A stretch of 10,195 nucleotides of DNA from Candidatus Kaiserbacteria bacterium. GTDB lineage: Bacteria > Patescibacteriota > Minisyncoccia > Phycocordibacterales > UBA12088. Location: the NCBI GenBank assembly GCA_003561715.1, contig PWVU01000123.1:1-10195 (forward strand), written 5' to 3'. This document shows positions 5,502-10,195 of this stretch, piece after piece. The notes beneath the pieces were generated by a model that was not told the DNA's origin, searched no databases, and saw nothing but the letters and a program-made list of their open reading frames with translations. The stretch's first letter is position 1; the number at the start of each line of letters is the position of its first letter. The position numbers were made by a program, and so were the translations under genes.

Positions 5502-5867
5502 TTAGTACGGTATCTTACACTCCTCAAAGCAATGCGCGTCTCGATTGAGGCGATATACACGCTCTCGTCCTTGCGGCACAACTTCCACCGCTTCAACAGA
5601 TTTCAGTATCTGGAGATGATGCGTTACGGTCGGCTGTTTCAGTTTGAGCTCTTCGGTAAGCGCTCCAACCGTCATACCCTCACTCGCCTTGCCGAGCATG
5701 CAGACCAGCTTATACCGACTGCGGTCACCTACCACCTTGAAGCACTCCGGACACAGTTCTTCCTCCTCGACCACTCCCTTGGGAAGCCACGCGGGGCGCG
5801 GGTAGCGCTCTTGTCGAGTCTCATTTTTTGATGTCTGTTTTGTTTTCCCCACCGATTTCTTATGCAT
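5502..5867 (-). CDS. ArsR/SmtB-type winged-helix regulator with five cysteines
   Basis: This 121-residue protein has a basic N-terminal arm (1-30) and then an ArsR-family winged helix-turn-helix: helix CFKVVGDRSRYKLVCML (42-58), TVGALTEELKL (66-76), recognition helix QPTVTHHLQILK (78-89) and the wing VVPQGRERVYRLN (97-109). ArsR proteins are usually dimeric repressors that leave DNA when a metal binds or cysteines are oxidised. The classic ELCVCDL metal box is absent. Cysteines occur at 39 and 42 (CPEC), 56, and 113 and 117 (HCFEEC), which could form a zinc or redox site between the two ends. The ATG at 5867 lies inside a perfect palindrome, implying autorepression. It diverges from the cobalamin adenosyltransferase gene, whose expression it may also control. 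The inducer cannot be told. Confidence 0.85.
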   Translation of the reverse strand: MHKKSVGKTKQTSKNETRQERYPRPAWLPKGVVEEEELCPECFKVVGDRSRYKLVCMLGKASEGMTVGALTEELKLKQPTVTHHLQILKSVEAVEVVPQGRERVYRLNRDAHCFEECKIPY

Positions 5868-5881
5868 AGATATATATCTAT
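5866..5881. promoter_or_regulatory. Perfect 16-bp palindrome, probable ArsR operator
   Basis: ATAGATATATATCTAT is a perfect inverted repeat that overlaps the arsR-type start codon and its likely -10 region on the minus strand. Its position fits autorepression by a dimeric winged-helix protein. It also lies just upstream of a plus-strand extended -10 (5883-5891), so one bound dimer could block both directions. Two TATCAA direct repeats (5893-5898 and 5903-5908), 10 bp apart, lie next to it. Confidence 0.55.
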
Positions 5882-5882
5882 A

Positions 5883-5891
5883 TGTTATAGT
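5883..5891 (+). promoter_or_regulatory. Extended -10 box facing the adenosyltransferase gene
   Basis: TGTTATAGT fits TGnTATAnT on the plus strand. It would start transcription near 5898, about 93 nt before the pduO-type ATG. The ArsR palindrome fills the place of its -35 and spacer, so it would be controlled by that site. A competing, closer promoter is at 5939-5967. Confidence 0.4.
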
Positions 5892-5938
5892 GTATCAACA
5901 CCTATCAATATAACGCGACATCGACCATACCTCAAGTT

Positions 5939-5967
5939 TTGACCGCGCGATGCTAGGTTGGTATCCA
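5939..5967 (+). promoter_or_regulatory. Second promoter candidate for the adenosyltransferase gene
   Basis: TTGACC (5939-5944), a near-consensus -35, is followed after 17 nt by TATCCA (5962-5967), preceded by TGG. The -10 is poor but is backed by the -35 and TG. Transcription would start near 5974, with a leader of about 17 nt. Confidence 0.35.
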
Positions 5968-5990
5968 CCAAGACATGATTCAGTACACGT

Positions 5991-6524
5991 ATGCTCTACA
6001 CACGCACCGGCGACGATGGCACCACAACGCTCAATAACGGTACCGAGCGCTTACCCAAAGACAATGCTGTATGTGAAGCGCTAGGAACGCTCGAAGAGCT
6101 AAATGCGCTGTTGGGAGTATGTCGTGCATCGTGCTTATACGAAGAGCCATTGCCGCTGCGTCAGATAGTGCGCACCGTACAAGAAACGCTATTCAGCATG
6201 CACGCGATGCTCGCTGGCGCCGAAACGTCCATTGGCAAGGCACATGTACTAAAGCTTGAAGAAGATATTGCCATACTTGAAGCGCATATGCAGCCTGTGC
6301 GGAGTGTCGTTATTCCCGGCTCGACCCTGCTTTCTGCGCAGTTCGACCACGCACGCGCCGTGTGTCGCCGCGCAGAACGCAGGGTGGTAGCACTTTCGTA
6401 CACTACACCCTACCCGGAGGAACTCGTCATGTATCTGAATCGCGCCTCCAGTTTGCTATATGCACTTGCTCGTCATACGGCAACGATGCACGGCGCGCCT
6501 GAACTTAAGCCAAGCTATCTATAG
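5991..6524 (+). CDS. PduO-type cob(I)alamin adenosyltransferase
   Basis: This 177-residue protein matches the PduO/MMAB type, which uses ATP to convert cob(I)alamin to adenosylcobalamin. The N-terminal ATP loop is LYTRTGDDGTTTL (2-14). GTLEELNALLG (32-42) corresponds to the family's GTxDELNxxxG with Asp replaced by Glu. VIPGSTLLSAQFDHARAVC (107-125) leads into RRAERRVV (126-133). YLNRASSLLYALAR (148-161) matches YLNRLSDxLFxxAR with two changes. Length is normal for a single-domain trimeric enzyme. Why a reduced genome keeps it is not shown here; in such lineages an AdoCbl-dependent ribonucleotide reductase is the likely user. No Shine-Dalgarno is visible. It runs convergent to the membrane-protein gene, with only 13 nt between stops and no terminator there. 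Confidence 0.88.
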   Translation: MLYTRTGDDGTTTLNNGTERLPKDNAVCEALGTLEELNALLGVCRASCLYEEPLPLRQIVRTVQETLFSMHAMLAGAETSIGKAHVLKLEEDIAILEAHMQPVRSVVIPGSTLLSAQFDHARAVCRRAERRVVALSYTTPYPEELVMYLNRASSLLYALARHTATMHGAPELKPSYL

Positions 6525-6537
6525 AATCACCGCTGTC

Positions 6538-7440
6538 TTACTCGCGCTCTGCCTTCTCGTCCGCAAGCGGTGAAACCGCCGATCTGACACTCATACGCAC
6601 CAGAACCAGCATCCCCGCACAGAACGCCGCCGCACCCAAAAGCTCGATATTCTCCTCGATGAGACTATCAAGTAATGAAAAGCCGATAGAACTCATCGGG
6701 TGTTGCTCATTCCATGCCGCCCACATGCCCGCTACTTCTGCGTCTCCAATGCGCAAAGCAAATGCATACAAACGCTCACCGGCGAACGTGTACAGATCGC
6801 GATCCACAAGACCCGAAAACGCCGTCCCAATGAATGAGAGTGAGCCCGCCAAGAAATACATGAAGAAGCCCGCCAAAATATATGTCGCCGCACGCACATG
6901 CTCCCGCAAATGCCAGCCATAGCGCACGAGCGCGTAGAGCGGAACACCCGCAAGCAGGGCAAAATATCCCGCCTCGAACAATGTCCCGAAAATACCCTGA
7001 TCGGGCTCATTCGCCGCAACCTGCACCCAACTCATAAAGAGATGTCGGATGTTACCGGCATCCTCCAAAAGCATCAGCAAGAATGCCACCGCCATGAGCG
7101 AGAAGAACTTGTAGCGCAGGCGATCGATACCGAAGTAGCGCCCCGCCAAAAACGCCGCCATTACAAGCGCCGCGCCCAATCCCGCCCACTGGAAGACTTC
7201 CGCAAACCCACTATTGCGCCCCCATTGCTCAAAAAAGAATGGGGCGTAGAAAAAATAAAAGTACGGCTGAAGACCCGAGAAAAGAAAATCGCGCATGCCA
7301 AAGACATTGCGCAAGTCGATCAAATAAAATAGAACGAACGACAACACGACCAGCCCCACCGCACCCAGCAAAAGATACTCGGGAAGCCCGCTACCATCTG
7401 CACGAAACCGCGCATACCATGTTTTGATCAGTGAGATCAT
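6538..7440 (-). CDS. Polytopic membrane protein of unknown function
   Basis: No family is recognised. The 300-residue product has about six or seven hydrophobic segments (roughly 21-42, 80-101, 111-127, 150-173, 184-209 and 262-283, with an aromatic-rich stretch at 55-70), a short basic N-terminus and a charged C-terminus. Two acidic motifs sit at membrane edges: LLEDAGNIRH (124-133) and LIEENIELLG (260-269). Paired charged residues next to helices suggest a binding or catalytic site rather than plain anchoring. The frame opens upstream to 7467, but the -10 box TATACT (7453-7448) lies between that ATG and the one at 7440. The latter is 7 nt after the -10 and would be at or next to the first transcribed base, so it was chosen. 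There is no signal peptidase site and no operon partner. Confidence 0.75.
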   Translation of the reverse strand: MISLIKTWYARFRADGSGLPEYLLLGAVGLVVLSFVLFYLIDLRNVFGMRDFLFSGLQPYFYFFYAPFFFEQWGRNSGFAEVFQWAGLGAALVMAAFLAGRYFGIDRLRYKFFSLMAVAFLLMLLEDAGNIRHLFMSWVQVAANEPDQGIFGTLFEAGYFALLAGVPLYALVRYGWHLREHVRAATYILAGFFMYFLAGSLSFIGTAFSGLVDRDLYTFAGERLYAFALRIGDAEVAGMWAAWNEQHPMSSIGFSLLDSLIEENIELLGAAAFCAGMLVLVRMSVRSAVSPLADEKAERE

Positions 7441-7447
7441 GTGGGCA

Positions 7448-7453
7448 AGTATA
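7448..7453 (-). promoter_or_regulatory. -10 box of the membrane-protein gene (leaderless)
   Basis: On the minus strand TATACT occupies 7453-7448. A weak -35 (TCGACC on the minus strand, about 7475-7470) stands 16 nt upstream. The ATG at 7440 follows 7 nt later, where transcription should begin, so the message is predicted to be leaderless. Confidence 0.55.
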
Positions 7454-7479
7454 CACAAAATAGGCAATTGGTCGACGCC

Positions 7480-7742
7480 CGAAAAGCACTCTGTATAAGT
7501 ATTTACCAGGGCTTATGCATTTGGATGCAGTCCGTAGGTTCGGAAGCGAGAGCACGTAGCTTTCGAAGCGAAAATACCCTTGAGCAATGTCGGGCATATT
7601 GTGAAAGGGTGAGACGCGAAGCGTCGCAAGACTCACAGTGAGCTTTTGGGAGTTTTTACGAACAAAAGCTCCTATGAGTGGACCGCTTCTGTAAGAAGTT
7701 TGACGAGAGCAACAAAGGAATGTGCCGAATGCGTAAGTTCTG
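7480..7742. other. Gene-free stretch with many hairpins, possible dispersed element or RNA
   Basis: About 260 nt lie between the membrane-protein promoter and the end of the metallo-hydrolase gene. Hairpins seen are TGCAT/ATGCA (7516-7520/7525-7529), TCCG/CGGA (7531-7534/7541-7544), GACGC-GAA-GCGTC (7613-7625) inside GTGAG/CTCAC (7609-7613/7632-7636, sharing one base), GAGCTTTTG/CAAAAGCTC (7640-7648/7663-7671) and CTTCT-GTA-AGAAG (7686-7698). CGAGAGCA recurs at about 7547 and 7704. Open frames cross it on both strands (minus 7765-7391, plus 7441-7641), but neither product looks like a protein. The density of hairpins suggests a structured RNA or a repeated intergenic element. Confidence 0.45.
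7640..7671. repeat. 9-bp hairpin in the hairpin-rich stretch
   Basis: GAGCTTTTG (7640-7648) and CAAAAGCTC (7663-7671) pair perfectly around a 14-nt loop that contains TTTTT. The CTCAC at 7632-7636 can pair with GTGAG on either side (7609-7613 or 7638-7642), and ACTCA (7631-7635) can also pair with TGAGT (7675-7679). Mutually exclusive folds are therefore possible. Confidence 0.45.
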
Positions 7743-8384
7743 TCAGCACTCGATCGTCTCCCCATCTTTCAGCCGCATAAACGTGACGCCCTTGCTTGCC
7801 AACACTCGCTCAAACAAGCCGTGCACCAGCTCAATCCCCTTCTCGTTCAGCACGGCATCATGCACCGGAAATGCCCGCTCGGGCTTGAGCGCAACCGCGT
7901 AGCGGATCGCGTCAGCACTTCTACACCACGGTCCGGAAACAGGAAGCGCAAGCACGGGGACCAACCGCTTTGGGTCGGTATACGCGTCCCCCGGATAAAA
8001 GAGCGATTCACCAATGAAGTAACCGGTATTCTGTACTTGTCCGACCTCTTCAAAGATCTCGGCATGCGTGCCATCGTACGCCTCAATACGCACACCAGCA
8101 ACTTCAATCACACTATTCCCTTCCACAACTGTATGTTCGATACCATGCGTCTCAAGTATCTTACCTACGCCCGTATTCGTAATGATCATCGCGCGCGGAT
8201 TGTTCGCATGAAGTGTGGCGAGCGCTTCGGTGTGCAGATGATCGGCATGTTCGTGCGTGATCAGTATCGCCGCAAGATCGGTCAGGTCCTCAAATCCCTT
8301 GCTGTACGAACCCGGATCGGTCAAAAACCGCTTCCCCTCGATCTCAATAAGCAAACAGCATTGCCCGTATTTGGTGATGGTCAT
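7743..8384 (-). CDS. UlaG-like metallo-beta-lactamase-fold hydrolase
   Basis: This 213-residue protein is a compact metallo-beta-lactamase-fold enzyme like UlaG and UPF0173 proteins, which hydrolyse lactones, phosphodiesters or similar bonds. The start, MTITKYGQCCLLIEIEG, is the usual first strand. LTDPGSYS (21-28) is followed by the metal motif THEHADHLH (43-51, HxHxDH). Further metal ligands are probably H107 in GTHAEI, D133 in YPGDAY and H175 in FPVHDA. The substrate is not predictable. The frame extends 28 codons upstream to 8468, but the extended -10 TGCTATACT (8399-8391) lies inside that extension and only 6 nt before the ATG at 8384, which is therefore preferred and probably leaderless. 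It is separated from the EamA gene by 108 nt with its own promoter, so it is probably monocistronic. Confidence 0.88.
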   Translation of the reverse strand: MTITKYGQCCLLIEIEGKRFLTDPGSYSKGFEDLTDLAAILITHEHADHLHTEALATLHANNPRAMIITNTGVGKILETHGIEHTVVEGNSVIEVAGVRIEAYDGTHAEIFEEVGQVQNTGYFIGESLFYPGDAYTDPKRLVPVLALPVSGPWCRSADAIRYAVALKPERAFPVHDAVLNEKGIELVHGLFERVLASKGVTFMRLKDGETIEC

Positions 8385-8390
8385 AGGGGA

Positions 8391-8399
8391 AGTATAGCA
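8391..8399 (-). promoter_or_regulatory. Extended -10 promoter of the metallo-hydrolase (leaderless)
   Basis: On the minus strand TGCTATACT (8399-8391) is a near-consensus extended -10, followed after 6 nt by the ATG at 8384. Transcription should start at or next to the A of the start codon. It is the clearest leaderless promoter in the window. Confidence 0.65.
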
Positions 8400-8492
8400 T
8401 GAAAGAGAGATTCGATGAGAACCATGTCCTGTGTCGGCAACAGAGTAAAGATTGGGTGGGAATAACAACTGCCGATCCTTTCGCTCTGTAAG

Positions 8493-9407
8493 CTATAGAT
8501 ACAAGAAAAGCGTTCCCACCAACATAATGCAGATCGTAACGAGTCGGTGCGTAAGGTGACCGCGCGTTATTTTTTCCTTGCTTATGTGGGGGAAAAATAG
8601 CGTCAAAAGAATACCGAATGCTAATACAAAGAACGGTTGAAAACCGACCACAAACCACACGAGTGTTATCGGAACCAGCAATGAAGCGAAGTTGAATGAA
8701 AGCTTACCCAATATGTTAAGTGTTTCGTTAATGCCGTTGAGCGTCAGAACCGAAGCTCTGTTTGCTTTCAACACGGTAAGGAATTGCCGGCGGAATGCAG
8801 GAATAAAGACGAACAATGCCACCGCCGTCAGAGAAAACCCCACATACTCCCAAAATGCAGTTGTTAGTAACCCGGCTTCCAGCGCAAAGAATTTGAAGAA
8901 TAGAAAGCTTAATGCGGTCAAAAACGAGGCGAGCACCATGAGCCAAAACGCCCCCTTGTTGAAAGAAAGCTTTTTTGTGTCACTCATTTCTAACGATAGT
9001 ACGACTGAGCCAACAATAATGATCGCGCCTCCGATAAGCTCGGAAACGGTCAGCGTTTCTCCAAGCACGATCCATGCCAGTACGAATGAAAATACGGGAA
9101 TGAGCTGGAAAAGCGGAATGACAACCGAAGCATCGCCCCTTTGAAGTGCATAGACATACGGCATCAATCCAACGATATACAACGCCCCATTCAACGCGAT
9201 AAGCAATCCTGCTTGAAGCGGATATTGTAGCGCCTCAGGATGAATGATCGCAACGATCGGAATCAAGAATACGCCAATGATCGAGGAAAAAATGAACAGC
9301 GCGCCTGCGCCACCGCCCTTAAAATATCTATCCAAAAGATATTTGTCTATGTGATTTGTCGCCGCCCACAGCGCGGGCGCGAGAAGTCCTACAAGAAACC
9401 AGGTCAT
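8493..9407 (-). CDS. EamA/DMT-superfamily membrane transporter
   Basis: This 304-residue protein has about ten membrane segments in two EamA repeats (about 3-140 and 150-304), as in drug/metabolite transporters that export amino acids, nucleotides or other small solutes. The first repeat ends with the family hallmark at 92-138: DASVVIPLFQLIPVFSFVLA, then LGETLTVSELIGGAIIIVG. The second repeat is less typical, with polar residues NGINETLNILGK at 224-235. The substrate is unknown. The ATG at 9407 overlaps the stop of the upstream gene by 4 nt (ATGA), with no Shine-Dalgarno, so translation is probably coupled in an operon with the GrpB-like and cupin genes. No clear terminator follows in the 108 nt before the next gene. 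Confidence 0.88.
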   Translation of the reverse strand: MTWFLVGLLAPALWAATNHIDKYLLDRYFKGGGAGALFIFSSIIGVFLIPIVAIIHPEALQYPLQAGLLIALNGALYIVGLMPYVYALQRGDASVVIPLFQLIPVFSFVLAWIVLGETLTVSELIGGAIIIVGSVVLSLEMSDTKKLSFNKGAFWLMVLASFLTALSFLFFKFFALEAGLLTTAFWEYVGFSLTAVALFVFIPAFRRQFLTVLKANRASVLTLNGINETLNILGKLSFNFASLLVPITLVWFVVGFQPFFVLAFGILLTLFFPHISKEKITRGHLTHRLVTICIMLVGTLFLYL

Positions 9408-9721
9408 ACATGTTGTTTTGCTTCTTCGATTGTACGCATCACAAAGTCACTTTTTCGCTTTGTGTACTCATCGCGATTGTCTGCGTATTTCATCGCAAGC
9501 TCGCGCTTTAGTGCCCCGTACTTATCTCTAACTCTCGTGTGTGTTCGTAGGAAGTCACGGAATAACAATTGATTCTTCCAGCCCGTCTCACTTGTAGTCT
9601 CTACAAGGTTCAAGTGGTGGGTGCGTTTTTCTGAAGGTCTTTTCGGAAAGAATTGTTGTCGGAAAAACTCGCTGTCGACCAGCTTCTTTAAGTTCTCGAA
9701 ACCTATATCAAAACATATCAC
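9404..9721 (-). CDS. GrpB/UPF0157-family protein lacking the N-terminal part
   Basis: The 105 residues match the C-terminal half of GrpB (UPF0157), a family of the nucleotidyltransferase superfamily whose members are usually about 170-180 residues. Seen are FFPKRPSEKRTHHLNLV (24-40), WKNQLLFRDFLRTHTRV (48-64), KYGALKRELAMKYADNRDEY (67-86) and TKRKSDFVMRTIEEAK (87-102). The first 70-80 residues, with the GSTSVPG and KPxIDI active-site motifs, are absent. Two in-frame TGA codons lie 7-8 codons upstream of the GTG at 9721, so they are not encoded just upstream in this frame. The GTG overlaps the cupin stop (GTGA) and its own stop overlaps the EamA start (ATGA). It is either a decayed fragment still translated in the operon or a reduced form with a non-catalytic role. 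Confidence 0.7.
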   Translation of the reverse strand: MICFDIGFENLKKLVDSEFFRQQFFPKRPSEKRTHHLNLVETTSETGWKNQLLFRDFLRTHTRVRDKYGALKRELAMKYADNRDEYTKRKSDFVMRTIEEAKQHV

Positions 9722-10065
9722 TGTTTTTGCTCGAAATCTTCATCATTCTCGCGCTGGTATGCCGGTGCGTGTACCAGAAACAGTTCCAGCTGCCCACCGT
9801 AGTCATAGACGCACATCCTCGGAACAATTATCACATCGTCTACTTCTACATTAATTTGTTCCCCTTCAATATTGAACCACCCACTTCCACTAAGCACCAA
9901 ATAAATGCGGTCTGATACGCTATTTCTGACGCGACCATGTCTATCTGTAACCTTAATTCTAGCAACCGAAGCACGTGCAAAATCGCTTTTATCCGAATAA
10001 GATTCTCCTTCAATTCCAGACCATCCGAATATACTCGCGAATTGTCGTTTAAAATGTAGGGCCAT
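9718..10065 (-). CDS. Cupin-fold small protein
   Basis: This 115-residue protein has a single cupin-like beta barrel: TDRHGRVRNSVSDRIYLVLSG (40-60), GWFNIEGEQINVEVDDVIIVP (62-82) and YDYGGQLELFLVHAPAYQ (87-104). The usual metal ligands are mostly missing: the first motif has one histidine (43) rather than HxH, and the second-motif histidine is replaced. Cupins bind sugars, small acids or nucleotides and may be enzymes or sensors; none can be chosen here. It leads the operon with the GrpB-like and EamA genes, overlapping the former by 4 nt. The ATG at 10065 has AGAGGAAAAG upstream, the only purine tract in the window resembling a Shine-Dalgarno, though spaced about 11 nt. TATAAC (10088-10083, minus strand) is a possible -10. 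Confidence 0.7.
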   Translation of the reverse strand: MALHFKRQFASIFGWSGIEGESYSDKSDFARASVARIKVTDRHGRVRNSVSDRIYLVLSGSGWFNIEGEQINVEVDDVIIVPRMCVYDYGGQLELFLVHAPAYQRENDEDFEQKQ

Positions 10066-10081
10066 AGATTTTCTTTTCCTC

Positions 10082-10090
10082 TGTTATAAT
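10082..10090. promoter_or_regulatory. Promoter box, possibly bidirectional
   Basis: On the plus strand TGTTATAAT (10082-10090) is a perfect extended -10 (TGn-TATAAT) that would fire toward the window's right edge, starting near 10097. On the minus strand the same bases read TATAAC (10088-10083), 17 nt before the cupin ATG, giving a leader of about 10 nt. Which strand is used cannot be decided, and no gene is seen downstream on the plus strand before the sequence ends. Confidence 0.4.
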
Positions 10091-10104
10091 TGCTACACCG
10101 TACC

Positions 10105-10154
10105 AGGTTTGATCGTTTTTCCCAAATACTGAAAGGAAGGCTCGGATCAAACCT
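10105..10154. repeat. 10-bp perfect inverted repeat upstream of the cupin operon
   Basis: AGGTTTGATC (10105-10114) and GATCAAACCT (10145-10154) are exact reverse complements with a 30-nt spacer. No T-run follows either arm within a terminator's distance, so it is more likely an operator pair or the stem of an RNA made from the promoter at 10082-10090. The last 40 nt of the window show no gene. Confidence 0.5.
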
Positions 10155-10195
10155 CATTTTACACGGCGTTCTTCGAAAGTTATTGTACCAATGAG

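Noticed and set aside
7391..7765. A 124-codon minus-strand frame (and 66 codons on plus) over the hairpin-rich stretch.
   Set aside because: The composition is unlike the neighbouring proteins, it overlaps the membrane-protein gene and its promoter, and it passes through several perfect hairpins, which suits a non-coding element.
8385..8468. Upstream ATG at 8468 for the metallo-hydrolase.
   Set aside because: The extended -10 at 8399-8391 falls inside the extension, and the fold's first strand starts at the ATG at 8384.
9846..10157. A 103-codon minus-strand frame overlapping the cupin gene.
   Set aside because: It covers the promoter region and inverted repeat and is out of frame with the supported cupin product, with no domain.
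1..10195. CRISPR array, insertion sequence, tRNA, toxin-antitoxin or defence genes.
   Set aside because: No regularly spaced repeats, transposase motifs, tRNA T-arm patterns or defence domains were found by eye on either strand.

Overview
The window reads as chromosomal DNA of a small-genome bacterium, most likely a Patescibacteria/CPR member of the Parcubacteria type. This is inferred from gene content and protein style, not from a marker search: a very basic bS21, a short YbeY and a FtsA with a divergent nucleotide loop sit beside ftsZ; genes are packed with 3-nt gaps and 4-nt overlaps; and hardly any gene has a convincing Shine-Dalgarno. Several genes instead have a -10 box only 6-11 nt before the start codon, which predicts leaderless or near-leaderless mRNAs.

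Layout. 176-3950 (+) is a translation and cell-division block: rpsU (bS21), ybeY, ftsA, a GNAT acetyltransferase and ftsZ, closed by a strong intrinsic terminator at 4019-4048. 4137-5060 (+) is a stand-alone thioredoxin-reductase-like flavoprotein whose C-terminal half looks like AhpF. 5061-5501 has no recognisable gene but is rich in inverted repeats, including a 16-bp and a 9-bp helix, and is the best candidate here for an undescribed RNA. 5502-5867 (-) is an ArsR-type regulator with five cysteines. It is divergent from a PduO-type cobalamin adenosyltransferase (5991-6524, +), with a perfect 16-bp palindrome at the regulator's own start. 6538-7440 (-) is a polytopic membrane protein of unknown function. 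7441-7742 is a second gene-free, hairpin-rich stretch. 7743-8384 (-) is a UlaG-like metallo-beta-lactamase-fold hydrolase. 8493-10065 (-) is a tight three-gene operon: cupin-fold protein, N-terminally truncated GrpB/UPF0157 protein, EamA transporter, joined by GTGA and ATGA overlaps. The right end carries a 10-bp inverted repeat upstream of that operon.

How the genes work together. FtsA and FtsZ form the early division machine: FtsZ ends in the usual FtsA-binding peptide, and FtsA ends in an amphipathic membrane-anchoring helix. bS21 and YbeY act on the small ribosomal subunit. The flavoprotein reductase probably supplies electrons to a thioredoxin- or peroxiredoxin-type partner encoded elsewhere. 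The ArsR regulator probably represses itself and perhaps the adenosyltransferase gene. No defence, CRISPR, transposon or phage system was seen. The novel material is the two non-coding, structure-rich stretches, the leaderless promoter pattern and several proteins with altered key residues.
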